A stretch of DNA of 37,221 bases. It comes from Bacteroidales bacterium (GTDB lineage Bacteria; Bacteroidota; Bacteroidia; Bacteroidales; UBA932). A program made the position numbers and the translations under genes. The notes beneath the pieces are model-generated. The model did no database searches. It worked only from the letters and a program-made list of their open reading frames with translations, and had not been told where the DNA came from. This document shows, piece by piece, positions 1-7,738 of this stretch. Location of the stretch: contig JAGABD010000012.1 of NCBI GenBank assembly GCA_017614795.1, forward strand, positions 1-37,221. The letters run 5' to 3'. The stretch's first letter is position 1. Each line of letters begins with the position of its first letter.

Positions 1-87
1 AGGATCCTCCGGGGTAATTACTTCAGGATTGCACGCTGAAGTGCTGAGCAATAAAGCTATGATTGGATATAATGGAAAGTGTCTCAC
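1..87 (-). CDS. possible lipoprotein, N-terminal fragment cut by the left edge
   Basis: An open frame on the minus strand starts at a GTG at 85-87 and stays open to base 1. It encodes about 29 residues: a short basic N-terminus (V-R-H), a hydrophobic stretch, then S-T-S-A-C followed by N-P-E, which looks like a signal peptidase II site with the lipidated Cys near residue 19. The only upstream ATG (109-111) is closed by a stop five codons later, so GTG is the sole plausible start. There is no clear promoter or ribosome-binding site, and a 6-base inverted repeat (83-88/101-106) overlaps the proposed start. Function cannot be read. This is a candidate only, since short hydrophobic frames arise by chance. 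Confidence 0.35.
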   Translation of the reverse strand, partial: MRHFPLYPIIALLLSTSACNPEVITPEDP

Positions 88-106
88 GTATAATTAGATG
101 CGTGAG
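83..106. repeat. small inverted repeat between TfoX-like gene and left-edge frame
   Basis: CTCACG (83-88) and CGTGAG (101-106) are perfect inverted repeats around a 12-base AT-rich spacer. They lie just beyond the stop of the TfoX-like gene, so a weak terminator is possible, although no T-run follows directly. An operator for the leftward frame is the alternative. Confidence 0.3.
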
Positions 107-117
107 GACATAAAAGG

Positions 118-327
118 TTAATTCTCAATCTGACAAACGAACAATATTTTCTCTATTTCTCGGTCACTTTTGGTCACCTTGAGATAGAAGTTGTTGTCGC
201 AGATCAAGCCGAACAGGACGCCGTCGCAGTAGATGCAATAGTCTCCCATCATCTTCTTGACAGCGATTTCCCCGGTGCCCGAGCACTGGTCCACGATGTG
301 CTGCACATAATCAGGATTGCAAGCCAT
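118..327 (-). CDS. short TfoX/Sxy N-terminal domain protein (probably truncated)
   Basis: The 69 residues resemble the N-terminal half of TfoX-N proteins: M-A-C-N-P-D-Y-V at the start, then KKMMGDYCIYCDGVLFG and a FYLKVTKSD segment. The small single-domain members I know run to roughly 100-115 residues, with a further strand-helix unit after the T-K-S motif. Here the protein stops about 20 residues after that motif, and I see no continuation in the other frames, so it looks 3'-truncated or decayed. It starts 9 bases after the YdeI-like stop and is probably cotranscribed with it; such stand-alone TfoX-N proteins are often found near YdeI-like ones. Their role is unknown, and a competence function should not be assumed. 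Confidence 0.6.
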   Translation of the reverse strand: MACNPDYVQHIVDQCSGTGEIAVKKMMGDYCIYCDGVLFGLICDNNFYLKVTKSDREIEKILFVCQIEN

Positions 328-336
328 AGTAATCAG

Positions 337-912
337 TTATTTCAATCTTCCGAAATCGTCCCAGCCGGGAAGCATTTTGCCGTCGTGGCAGTCCTTGACG
401 AAGCGCTGCAGGGCCTTTCGGGATTCCTCTATGCGGTTTGTTTGCCGATAATGCTGAATGTAATCCACCCGGATGCGGCGGTAGGTCTCGGGGAATGCGT
501 TGTAATTGGCCCAGGCAGTTTCATCGGACCGTAAGGCATCGAGCACCCAGTCTTCAAAGACAAACAGCGAAGGGTCCAGGTCCGGAGCGGCGGCCAGTCC
601 CGCCGGCGTCATCTCCCCTAACCGAACCAGACGACGGCAACGAATCAAGTTGCGCTCGCACCAGTTGCTCCGCTTGCGACGCGGCGTGAAATGCTGGATG
701 GGCTTCCCGTCGTCAATCTTCTTCTGCGTACTGTCTATCCAGCCGAAACAGAGGGCAACCTCTACCGCATCGACATACCGCACCACGCCGGGGCAGTCGG
801 CAGCAGACCGGTTCACGCGCAGCCAGAAGTCACTCGCCTTGTCGTGATGCTCCAGGTACCACCGGTACAACTCCGCGCGAGTATGTATGTCTAGCAAGTT
901 AGTTACTTCCAT
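337..912 (-). CDS. YdeI/OmpD-associated family protein
   Basis: A 191-residue cytoplasmic protein. Family hallmarks are visible: an N-terminal helix with W-Y-L-E-H-H-D-K-A-S-D-F-W-L, then D-A-V-E-V-A-L-C-F-G-W-I-D-S, K-K-I-D-D-G-K, and F-T-P-R-R-K-R-S-N-W. These match the conserved core of YdeI-like proteins, for which bacteriocin or antimicrobial-peptide tolerance has been suggested but no biochemical activity is firm. The C-terminal part ends with K-M-L-P-G-W-D-D-F-G-R, also typical. I chose ATG at 910-912 over the in-frame TTG at 919-921, because the TTG lies inside the -7 promoter box. The start is therefore only 6 bases past the box, suggesting a leaderless or nearly leaderless message. 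The TfoX-like gene follows closely. Confidence 0.85.
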   Translation of the reverse strand: MEVTNLLDIHTRAELYRWYLEHHDKASDFWLRVNRSAADCPGVVRYVDAVEVALCFGWIDSTQKKIDDGKPIQHFTPRRKRSNWCERNLIRCRRLVRLGEMTPAGLAAAPDLDPSLFVFEDWVLDALRSDETAWANYNAFPETYRRIRVDYIQHYRQTNRIEESRKALQRFVKDCHDGKMLPGWDDFGRLK

Positions 913-918
913 CAAGCA

Positions 919-947
919 CAAAGATACTACTATTTCGGTGGGCTCAA
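919..947 (-). promoter_or_regulatory. Bacteroidota-type promoter for the YdeI-like gene
   Basis: Read on the minus strand, TATCTTTG (919-926) is a perfect TAnnTTTG -7 box, and TTG (945-947) lies 18 bases upstream as a -33 element. The -33 triplet touches the left arm of an inverted repeat (946-968), so a protein bound there would occlude polymerase. The ATG lies at 912, six bases beyond the box. Confidence 0.65.
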
Positions 948-968
948 CCTCAATTTATTTGCGAGGTT
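946..968. repeat. inverted repeat AACCTC-N11-GAGGTT, copy 1
   Basis: AACCTC at 946-951 and GAGGTT at 963-968 are separated by 11 bases. Flanking bases extend the symmetry imperfectly. It overlaps the -33 region of the leftward promoter, as expected of an operator. A second copy lies 51 bases away. Confidence 0.55.
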
Positions 969-995
969 AGGCTCATTTTGGGCCGTTTTTGATCC

Positions 996-1020
996 CAACC
1001 TCAAATTTTTAAAGAGGTTG
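996..1020. repeat. inverted repeat CAACCTC-N11-GAGGTTG, copy 2
   Basis: CAACCTC at 996-1002 and GAGGTTG at 1014-1020 form perfect 7-base arms around an 11-base A/T spacer. Arm core and spacer length match copy 1, and the two centres are 51 bases apart, about five helical turns. It lies just beyond the stop of the CDP-alcohol phosphatidyltransferase gene, so a stem-loop that protects or ends that transcript is the alternative reading. Confidence 0.55.
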
Positions 1021-1028
1021 AGCACACT

Positions 1029-1511
1029 TTAACTGAAAATCAAGTGCCCTTCCTGGATGGCGGCGAAGGTGGCGACGGCCGCAACGATGGCAAGGGGGAC
1101 GATGGACCAGAAAACCATCGGCACAGCAATGAAGAGCAGAAACCCTGTCAGTTTGTTGGCAGCCGTGTGAGGGAAGCGAAACCCCTTGTAAACTATCAGC
1201 GCCGAGGCCTGATTGACAATCTTGATAGCGACAATTACGCCAGCCCAAATCCACAGCCAGGTTGGAATATGTACGACGGGTATCAACCATATTGCGCAAC
1301 AGGCGACAAGGCAGATGTCCGCCACACTGTCCAGCACGGCTCCGGTCTTGCTCTCGGCGTGCAGCTTTCGAGCCAGGTAGCCATCCAGTATATCGCTGAT
1401 GCCGCATAATCCATAGACTACCCAGAAAGCCGAGTCTGACGGATTGCAGAACAGTAAACAGGCAGCCCCGAGAACTCTTAGGGTCGTTATTATATTGGGC
1501 ATCTGTTTCAC
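1029..1511 (-). CDS. CDP-alcohol phosphatidyltransferase family membrane protein
   Basis: A protein of about 160 residues with several hydrophobic segments. It has the complete CDP-alcohol phosphotransferase signature D-G-x2-A-R-x8-G-x3-D-x3-D (D43-G-Y-L-A-R48 to G57, D61 and D65), which binds the metal and CDP-alcohol. The family moves a phospho-alcohol from a CDP-activated donor to an acceptor such as glycerol-3-phosphate, serine or inositol; PgsA-like phosphatidylglycerophosphate synthesis is one option, but the acceptor is not readable. I prefer GTG at 1509-1511 (V-K-Q-M-P-N-I-I-T), which starts just after the upstream stop; ATG at 1502 is nearly as good, and the TTG at 1544 would overlap the transporter gene. 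It is last in the long minus-strand run, 4 bases after the CDF gene. Confidence 0.85.
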   Translation of the reverse strand: MKQMPNIITTLRVLGAACLLFCNPSDSAFWVVYGLCGISDILDGYLARKLHAESKTGAVLDSVADICLVACCAIWLIPVVHIPTWLWIWAGVIVAIKIVNQASALIVYKGFRFPHTAANKLTGFLLFIAVPMVFWSIVPLAIVAAVATFAAIQEGHLIFS

Positions 1512-1515
1512 TCGA

Positions 1516-2619
1516 TCAATCACTGTAATTGTGATCGATGACAATTCTGATGGACTTGTCCGGGACTACGGATTTCAGCTGCCGGTGCAGCAGGCCGATA
1601 AAGGCTTCGTCATCTTTTATATCCCAGTCTGGAACCACGTCGACTGACACGCTGTCCGATACTTCATCGTAATAGAAGGCGTGCACCTGAAGCACATGCT
1701 CCTGACGGGACAGTGTCTGCATAACTTTTTTCTGCAGTTCGGCATCCCTCTCGTTGCCCGAGGCGACAGAATAGATGCCAACCGTCATGATAATGCCGTA
1801 CTTTGCATACATCAGCTCGGAAATCCTCCGGGTGAGCCCGTGAATCTGGTGCGCATTCATCGTTTCGGGGACGGCTATGTGCAGCGAACCGATGGAGAGG
1901 TTTGGGCCGTAGCCGTTAAGGATTATGTCGAACACACCCAGGACCTCATCCATGGCAGTTATGTCCGATTTGATTTTGTGAATCAGTTCAGGCGAAGCCT
2001 TGGCGCCCAGCAGCTGATTGATGGGCGAAGACAGCATCTCGATACCGGCCTTGATGATGACCAGGGAGATGAGCGCACCCAGATACCCGTCCAGGGAGAA
2101 GTCCCATAGCAGCATCACTCCGGCAGATACAAGTGTTGCGAGGGTAATTATTGCATCGAAGAGCGCATCGGCCCCTGAAGCAACCAGGGCGTCGCTTTCC
2201 AGCTCCTTACCCTTTCTGCCCACATACCATCCCAGCGCCAGTTTGGTGAGGATGGCCACGATAATAACTATGAGCGTTACCGCAGTGTAGTCCGGCTCGG
2301 TGGGATTGATAATCTTTTTAACGGACTCCACCAGGGAGCCGATACCGGTAGTAAGAACGATGACGGCAATGATGATGGCGCTGAAGTACTCGACACGTCC
2401 GTGCCCGAAGGGATGCTTATTGTCCGCGGGCCGCATCGAAAGCTTGGTTCCGATGATAGTGATAACACTTGAAATCGCATCGCTGAGGTTGTTGACCGCG
2501 TCCAGTACTACAGCCACCGAGTTTGCCAGCAGTCCGACGACCGCCTTGAAAGATGCCAGCAGCACATTGGCCACTATGCCGATGATGCTAGTGCGTATGA
2601 TTTGTCCGGAACGATCCAT
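1516..2619 (-). CDS. cation diffusion facilitator (CDF) metal exporter, possibly Mn-type
   Basis: A 367-residue inner-membrane transporter with six predicted membrane segments and a C-terminal cytoplasmic domain. TM2 carries N43-x3-D47 (A-V-N-N-L-S-D) and TM5 carries D151-x3-D155 (D-A-L-F-D), with the loop motif H69-P-F-G-H-G-R between them. Zinc-type CDFs such as YiiP have Asp/His at the first and third positions; an N-D-D-D set resembles manganese-exporting relatives (MntE-like), so Mn2+ or Fe2+ efflux by proton antiport is my inference. ATG at 2619 is clear. The gene lies 11 bases after the GH13 gene and 4 bases before the phosphatidyltransferase, so it is probably expressed from the same transcript. 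Confidence 0.85.
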   Translation of the reverse strand: MDRSGQIIRTSIIGIVANVLLASFKAVVGLLANSVAVVLDAVNNLSDAISSVITIIGTKLSMRPADNKHPFGHGRVEYFSAIIIAVIVLTTGIGSLVESVKKIINPTEPDYTAVTLIVIIVAILTKLALGWYVGRKGKELESDALVASGADALFDAIITLATLVSAGVMLLWDFSLDGYLGALISLVIIKAGIEMLSSPINQLLGAKASPELIHKIKSDITAMDEVLGVFDIILNGYGPNLSIGSLHIAVPETMNAHQIHGLTRRISELMYAKYGIIMTVGIYSVASGNERDAELQKKVMQTLSRQEHVLQVHAFYYDEVSDSVSVDVVPDWDIKDDEAFIGLLHRQLKSVVPDKSIRIVIDHNYSD

Positions 2620-2630
2620 GGATTAATCCG

Positions 2631-4520
2631 TCAGAGCTTTACTATATAAACGGAGGTGGGGCCCATACTCAGGACCGTGCTTCGGGAAGAGGAGCGCAGG
2701 GTTGCCTTGCCATGGGTGAGGACCGGAGTGGGGGCGGAGATGTGTCCGAGCCCCTGGAGAATGACGGTCTGCTTGGCACCGGTCGGGTTGAGGGCAACCA
2801 TGTAGGTATCGGTGCCGTCGCTGCGGGTGTAAACCATAGGGTAGGGCTGCTTTTCGTTGAAGACGGGCGTGAACTCGCTGTCGGCCCAGAAGGCGGGAGT
2901 CGCCTTGCGCAGGGCGATGAGTCCGCGGGTCCAGTTGAGCAGCGATTCGGGGTCGTTCTCCTGACTCTCAACCGTAATCGCGCCTTTGGCGGTAGGATTC
3001 TTGGCGCCGGCCTCTTTCCACTTCAGATATTCGGGCAGGGAAGTCGCGGGCGTCCATTCGGGGCAGACGGGCAGATAGAGCTGCTCGGGAGCGCAGGTGC
3101 TGAAGCCCGCATTCGCTGAGCCGTCCCACTGCATGGGCGTGCGTCCTCCGGCGCGCTCCTTGTCGTTGTGGTTGGAGCCCTCCTTGTTGGGCAGAGCCAC
3201 GAGCGAGCGGATGCCGATTTCATCGCCGTAATAAAGTATGGGAAGAGGGGTGGTGAGAACCCAGGAGAGCATTACGCGCAGCTGGTCGGGGTTGTTGCGG
3301 TCGCCGGTGTTGAGGCGCAGATGGTCGTGGTTGCCGGTGAGGTTCGCGAAATAGCCCCAGTCCTTCGTCCAGGCGACGGCGTCGGTGAAGCTGTCGTAAT
3401 AGAGTTTCAGCATATCCGCGGGCTTCACGTCGCGGGCCACCTTCTCCTCGGGCCAGGGATTGCCGTAGAGGTCCATCGTGGACGGCTTGCCGCCGTTGAG
3501 GGTGAAGTATGCGCCTCCGTTTGCCTGGTGCTTGCGGTCGAAGTACATCTGGCGGCTGTCGTTGGGGGTGTTGTTGAGGCACATGTCCACGTTGAAGCCG
3601 GATGCGAGGCAGTACTTGGGGTCGTTCCACTCGGCCATCAGCACGTGGTCGGGGTAGTTGGCGTCGGACCACTGCCTTATTTCGCGCCAGAAGCGCAGCA
3701 CTTCGGCGTGGTCGGTATCGTTCTTCACCAGGGTTGCGGCCAGGTCCACGCGGAAACCGTCCACACCCTTGTCGTACCAGAAGGACATTATGTTCTTCAT
3801 CTCCTGCCGCACGGCGCGGGGCCCGGGGGCGTCGACCGACTGTTCCCAGGGATGGTTCGGGTCGGGATTGGCGAAACCGTAGTTGAGCGACGGCTGGCAG
3901 GCGTAGAAGTTCTTGTGGTAGTATTTGTTGCGGGGATAATCGCTCTTCATCCATTCCCCGTGGGTGTTCTGCATGAAGTCAGGCGCGCTGAGCATCTCCG
4001 CAAGTTCCCTCTCCGCTTTTTCGTCCGGCAGGCGGTCGCTCCAGATGTAGTAGTCGGAGTAGCGGAGATTGGTATCCTCGGAGCTCTGCAGGAACCAGGG
4101 GTGCTTGTCGGAGGTGTGACCCGCCACGAGGTCGAGCATCACCTTTATTCCGTGCTCGTGGCACTGGCGCACCAGTTCCACCAGGTCGTTGTTGGTGCCG
4201 AAGCGGGGGTCCACCCGATAGAAGTCGATGACGTCGTAGCCGCCGTCCACCCAGCTCGAAGCGAAGACGGGGTTGATCCATATTGCGGTGACTCCGAGCT
4301 TTGCGATATAATCCACCTTGGAGATGATGCCGGGAATGTCGCCGATGCCGTTGCCGTCAGAATCCTTATAGGAAGAAGGATAAATCTGGTAGATGACAGC
4401 GTTCTTCAGCCACTCGGGGCCCTTCTTCCAGGTCTGTTCGAATGAGCCCGGCTTCGGTTGGGCCATCATCGCGGCGAATCCCGCGAACGCAAGCGCCAAT
4501 ATGGAGATGAATCTTCTCAT
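2631..4520 (-). CDS. exported glycoside hydrolase family 13 enzyme (alpha-glucosidase/oligo-1,6-glucosidase type)
   Basis: A 629-residue protein. A Sec signal peptide (basic M-R-R, hydrophobic core, cleavage near A20-Q21, no lipobox Cys) sends it to the periplasm or beyond. All four GH13 regions are present: D130-L-V-A-G-H-T-S-D, G-F-R-V-D259 (nucleophile), A-E297-W (acid/base) and N-H-D399 (transition-state stabiliser). The later G-G-R-T-P-M-Q-W segment is typical of oligo-1,6-glucosidase and trehalose-synthase relatives, pointing to short alpha-glucans rather than long starch. The C-terminal beta domain is short. No SusC/SusD genes are nearby, so this is not a classical PUL. It lies 3 bases from the BIG2 lipoprotein gene. 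Confidence 0.9.
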   Translation of the reverse strand: MRRFISILALAFAGFAAMMAQPKPGSFEQTWKKGPEWLKNAVIYQIYPSSYKDSDGNGIGDIPGIISKVDYIAKLGVTAIWINPVFASSWVDGGYDVIDFYRVDPRFGTNNDLVELVRQCHEHGIKVMLDLVAGHTSDKHPWFLQSSEDTNLRYSDYYIWSDRLPDEKAERELAEMLSAPDFMQNTHGEWMKSDYPRNKYYHKNFYACQPSLNYGFANPDPNHPWEQSVDAPGPRAVRQEMKNIMSFWYDKGVDGFRVDLAATLVKNDTDHAEVLRFWREIRQWSDANYPDHVLMAEWNDPKYCLASGFNVDMCLNNTPNDSRQMYFDRKHQANGGAYFTLNGGKPSTMDLYGNPWPEEKVARDVKPADMLKLYYDSFTDAVAWTKDWGYFANLTGNHDHLRLNTGDRNNPDQLRVMLSWVLTTPLPILYYGDEIGIRSLVALPNKEGSNHNDKERAGGRTPMQWDGSANAGFSTCAPEQLYLPVCPEWTPATSLPEYLKWKEAGAKNPTAKGAITVESQENDPESLLNWTRGLIALRKATPAFWADSEFTPVFNEKQPYPMVYTRSDGTDTYMVALNPTGAKQTVILQGLGHISAPTPVLTHGKATLRSSSRSTVLSMGPTSVYIVKL

Positions 4521-4523
4521 AAC

Positions 4524-5795
4524 TTATTTTCTGAAACTGTTGCCGATTCTTCTGTTTGCGGCAGTCGACGGGGCGGGATCGGGAGTCGGATCGGGAGTCT
4601 GGCCGCTTCCCGGCGAAAGCTGCGAGTTCGATGTGACGCTGATATCGTCGATGTTAAGCCAGAACATATCGCTCACTTTGAAGTGGCGGAAGGCTATGTG
4701 AACATTCTTGCCGTTGAACTGCTCCGGAATGGGGATGGTGACGTGATCATATGAATGCGAATTGGCCGCTTCGACAGTGGATTTGCCGGTGGCGTACGCG
4801 TTCGAATAAATGAAATCGGGCGTACAGTGTAACCTGCCTTCGAAAATCCTGGTGGCACTCTCCGTGGAAATCTGCTCCGTCACGTAAACGGCATAGTGCT
4901 CGCCAGCGTAGCTTTCGTCTTGAGGAAGAGCCCAGAAGACCAGTTGATTGTCAGACAAGTCCAGATGGATGAGAGGTGTGAAGGCCCAGTTGTCGGGAGT
5001 CAGGACTCCGGCGATGTTGTCGTAGGATGCACTCGTCAAGACCCCTGTCCCGGAGTGGGTGTAATAGCCGTTATGATCGGGTAAATTGTGCATCCATCCC
5101 CAGCCGTCTCCGTCAGCATCGATGAAATACCAGCTTGAGCGTATGGAGGAGTCATCGAAGGATTCGAAATCTTCCGTGTAGGGCAGATTGAGGATATTGC
5201 TCTGGTTTACCACCTTTATGGTTGCCTTTGCAAAGATGCCATTGCCGGCTGTGGCGGTAATCTCATTCTCGCCGAGGCCAAGAGCCGTGACAAGGCCGTC
5301 CTGCATCCTGAAAATGTCTTCCGACGCATATCCGACGGACCATTGGATGGTTGTGTCCGTCGCATTCTCCGGAAGGACTTTGGCCGTAAACCGAATGCTT
5401 TCGCCCACAGCCAAAACAACAAGGATGGGGTCGATGGACACAGCTGTCACCGGAACGTTGGTGACCGTTACCCTGCACGTGTCTTCGACCTGACCTGACC
5501 GGCAGGTGATGATCGCGGCGCCTTCGCCGTTCGCCGTAACCAAACCCCCACTGTCGACCGACGCGAATTCGGGGGAAGAGGAGAACCACTCGACGGATGC
5601 CGTAGCATTGTCGGGCACTATAGTAGCCACGAGGCGGAACGTGTCGCGCGGATGCATTTCAAGCTCGTGCCAGTCGAGCTTGATGGTGTCGACAGCAATG
5701 ACGGGATCCTTTTCGACAGATTTGACAGGTTTTTTCTCCTTGCTGCAGGCTCCCAGCAACGACAGGACCGCAATGATAAGCGCGAGTTTTTTCAT
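4524..5795 (-). CDS. lipoprotein with two BIG2-like Ig domains and a choice-of-anchor J module
   Basis: 423 residues. The signal peptide ends L-L-G-A-C17, a clear lipobox. Two bacterial Ig-like (BIG2) domains follow, at about 38-112 and 115-192 (V-x-W-F-S-S-S-P, V-T-A-N-G-E-G-A-A-I-I-T; then I-Q-W-S-V, V-T-A-L-G-L-G-E-N-E-I-T). Residues from about 200 to 385 match the choice-of-anchor J/cleaved-adhesin beta-sandwich (Y-T-E-D-F-E-S-F, W-x-F-I-D-A-D-G-D-G-W-G-W, L-T-P-D-N-W-A-F-T-P-L). A Pro-rich linker and short basic tail end the protein. No catalytic motif is seen; surface binding or adhesion is likely by family. It lies between an SGNH lipoprotein and GH13, so carbohydrate binding is a reasonable guess. 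Confidence 0.8.
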   Translation of the reverse strand: MKKLALIIAVLSLLGACSKEKKPVKSVEKDPVIAVDTIKLDWHELEMHPRDTFRLVATIVPDNATASVEWFSSSPEFASVDSGGLVTANGEGAAIITCRSGQVEDTCRVTVTNVPVTAVSIDPILVVLAVGESIRFTAKVLPENATDTTIQWSVGYASEDIFRMQDGLVTALGLGENEITATAGNGIFAKATIKVVNQSNILNLPYTEDFESFDDSSIRSSWYFIDADGDGWGWMHNLPDHNGYYTHSGTGVLTSASYDNIAGVLTPDNWAFTPLIHLDLSDNQLVFWALPQDESYAGEHYAVYVTEQISTESATRIFEGRLHCTPDFIYSNAYATGKSTVEAANSHSYDHVTIPIPEQFNGKNVHIAFRHFKVSDMFWLNIDDISVTSNSQLSPGSGQTPDPTPDPAPSTAANRRIGNSFRK

Positions 5796-5808
5796 AAACG
5801 ATCAGGTA

Positions 5809-7236
5809 TTATTCCCAAAGGCCGAGCGCCTTGATGCCGCGTGCCGCCATTCCGGCGACTGTCTGGGCGCCGAGGGCGGTGAGGTGGGTGTTGTCGTCGC
5901 CGTCTTTCTTGTTGGTAACGTAATACGGGTCTGCCGCCGCAAGCCGTTCGTCCTTATTGGACCCGAGAGATATGAGCCAGTTGCAGGTCATCAGGTTGAG
6001 GTCGAGCAGCAGGGTGTTGGTTTCCGTGGCGACGCTGCGCATGGCGGGAACATAGGCGGAAAAGTAGTTCGTCGGGTTTCCGCTGCTGTCGAACGTACGG
6101 GTGTTGATGCTGGTGCAGAGCACGGGAACTGCGTTCTTCGCCCTCACATCGTTCACCATCCTGACAAGGTTGTCCTGATAGTTTCCGACAATCACTCCCG
6201 AACCCTCGGGAAACTCCTCGGTGGAAGAGCCGTCGAGAACAGTGTGCCTGTCGGTTGCGGAACTCGCGTCGTTATGGCCGAACTGGATTATGACGATGTC
6301 GTCCTTCACTGTGGCGTCCAGCAGTCCTTCCCAGTTGCCTCCCGTGATGAAGGACTTGGTGCTCCTGCCTCCCACGGCAAGGTTGGTCACCTTGGCTCCG
6401 CCTCCCAGTGAATCGGCGAGGAATTGTCCCCAGCCCTTCAGGACATCGGTTGCCGAGTATATCGTGCAGGTGGAGTCTCCGGCGAGCAGGAACTTGGGCT
6501 TGCGCCCCGGGACGGGCGGGTTGTTCTCGGAAGATATCCAGATGATGGGCCAGTAATGGACGCTGTTTTTCTTATTGAAGATATAGACTGTTGCGGCCTC
6601 GTCGATTTCGCCAAGGTCCTCGGCGGTAATGTCGAGAGTTACCCAGTATTTCTTCCAGTTTTCTGAATAGATGTTGGAGTCGGTGCGGTTCGCCGAGTCG
6701 GAACCGTCGGGCTGCTCCGCGGGAGAGATTTCGTGGACAATCTTCGCGCTTGTCACGCCTTTCACCTTGGTCAGCAAAGCGATACAATAGGTGGCCTTCG
6801 TGGCGGTTCCCGGCGCTCCATAGAACTTGATGCTGCCGGGACGGTTGATCTTGAAGGATATGTAGCGCGATGCCGGAATCACATTCGGATAGTTCTTGTC
6901 GTACGATGAAACTGTTTTCACCGTCATCCTGTTCCCGTAATAGGAGACGCCGGGGCCGCCGTAAGTGACCTTTTGTGTGGTGGCCGGGCCGGAGAGCTCG
7001 CCATTGCCTTCAATCCCCAATTCCGTCTTGTTGTACTTGCCCGTCACCCTTTCCCCGGGCGCGAGCCCGCTGTCGAAAGCGCTGGTATCGGTCGGCCATT
7101 CGTAAGGCTTCACTACGGGAGGGTTGACGTTTTGCTGCTCCTCCTGTTTCTGCTTTTCGTCTCCGGTTTCTTTCCCGCAGGAAATAACCAGTGCGGTCGC
7201 GGCCAGAATGGCCAGGGTCAAATACTTGAATTTCAT
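5809..7236 (-). CDS. SGNH/GDSL esterase lipoprotein, rhamnogalacturonan-acetylesterase-like (paralogue A)
   Basis: 475 residues. The lipobox V-I-S-C20 follows a short signal peptide, giving the start ATG at 7236; the longer frame to 7275 would spoil the signal. Residues about 90-238 form a region shared with the second SGNH lipoprotein (8944-11154): Y-G-G-P-G, Y-G-N-R-M, Y-P-N-V-I-P-A, R-Y-I-S-F-K-I-N-R-P-G, F-Y-G-A-P. I do not recognise this region. The C-terminal SGNH domain has A-G-D-S255 (nucleophile), V-G-G-R-S-T-K-S, F-G-H-N-D and a terminal D-N-T-H. Family members remove acetyl groups from pectic or other glycans, so a cell-surface carbohydrate O-deacetylase is likely; the substrate is unknown. 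luxS precedes it by 7 bases. Confidence 0.85.
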   Translation of the reverse strand: MKFKYLTLAILAATALVISCGKETGDEKQKQEEQQNVNPPVVKPYEWPTDTSAFDSGLAPGERVTGKYNKTELGIEGNGELSGPATTQKVTYGGPGVSYYGNRMTVKTVSSYDKNYPNVIPASRYISFKINRPGSIKFYGAPGTATKATYCIALLTKVKGVTSAKIVHEISPAEQPDGSDSANRTDSNIYSENWKKYWVTLDITAEDLGEIDEAATVYIFNKKNSVHYWPIIWISSENNPPVPGRKPKFLLAGDSTCTIYSATDVLKGWGQFLADSLGGGAKVTNLAVGGRSTKSFITGGNWEGLLDATVKDDIVIIQFGHNDASSATDRHTVLDGSSTEEFPEGSGVIVGNYQDNLVRMVNDVRAKNAVPVLCTSINTRTFDSSGNPTNYFSAYVPAMRSVATETNTLLLDLNLMTCNWLISLGSNKDERLAAADPYYVTNKKDGDDNTHLTALGAQTVAGMAARGIKALGLWE

Positions 7237-7243
7237 AATGCGA

Positions 7244-7738
7244 TTATGCGTCTGCGAAGACTTTGCCGTCTTCAAGTTTTATCTGTAGTTTGGTATACTC
7301 GCAATGGAAGTCGTTCTGCAGGCGGTCGAGGTAGCGGGCGCTCTCCCATTTGCACATCGGCAGGTCGTGCAGAAGATAGTTGCCGCAGGCTTCGGGCCGG
7401 GTTGCGGGCACCTCGTCCCGGGTGAGGATCCACTTCAGGCATTCGATGGTGAGGCGGCGCATATCCTGCACGCCGTAATTTCCGGTCATAATGATGTACA
7501 TCCCGGTGAGGCATCCCATCGGACCAACGTACACCACGTCTTCCTTGGCTTCGGAATTGCGGAACCAGGTAGCCATAAGATGCTCGAGGCTGTGGATGGC
7601 GGCCGGCGCCACCGCGGGCTCCTTGTTGGGCTCGGTGATGCGAAGGTCGAAGGTGGTGAAGCCTTTGTCCACGCGCGAGACGTATATGCCGGGCTTCAGA
7701 TGCGTATGGTCGATGGTGAAACTCTGGATTACTTCCAT
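7244..7738 (-). CDS. luxS: S-ribosylhomocysteine lyase LuxS
   Basis: 164 residues, normal length. It cleaves S-ribosylhomocysteine to homocysteine and DPD, the precursor of autoinducer-2, in the activated methyl cycle. The metal site is complete: H49-S-L-E52-H53 and C118 in E-A-C-G-N-Y. The catalytic Cys sits in P-M-G-C76-L-T-G; this position usually reads G-C-x-T-G. Its ATG lies inside the 3' end of the M14 gene (10-base overlap, different frame), so translation is probably coupled. No methyl-cycle gene such as pfs is adjacent; finding luxS within a run of secreted hydrolases is unusual. Confidence 0.97.
   Translation of the reverse strand: MEVIQSFTIDHTHLKPGIYVSRVDKGFTTFDLRITEPNKEPAVAPAAIHSLEHLMATWFRNSEAKEDVVYVGPMGCLTGMYIIMTGNYGVQDMRRLTIECLKWILTRDEVPATRPEACGNYLLHDLPMCKWESARYLDRLQNDFHCEYTKLQIKLEDGKVFADA

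Noticed and set aside
3168..4445. A 425-residue plus-strand frame opposite GH13
   Set aside because: The GH13 catalytic motifs are all on the minus strand; the plus frame is Val/Gly/His-rich noise.
2631..7236. A polysaccharide utilisation locus
   Set aside because: There is a GH13 enzyme, an SGNH esterase and a lipoprotein, but no SusC/SusD pair, no hybrid two-component system and no extracytoplasmic sigma factor.
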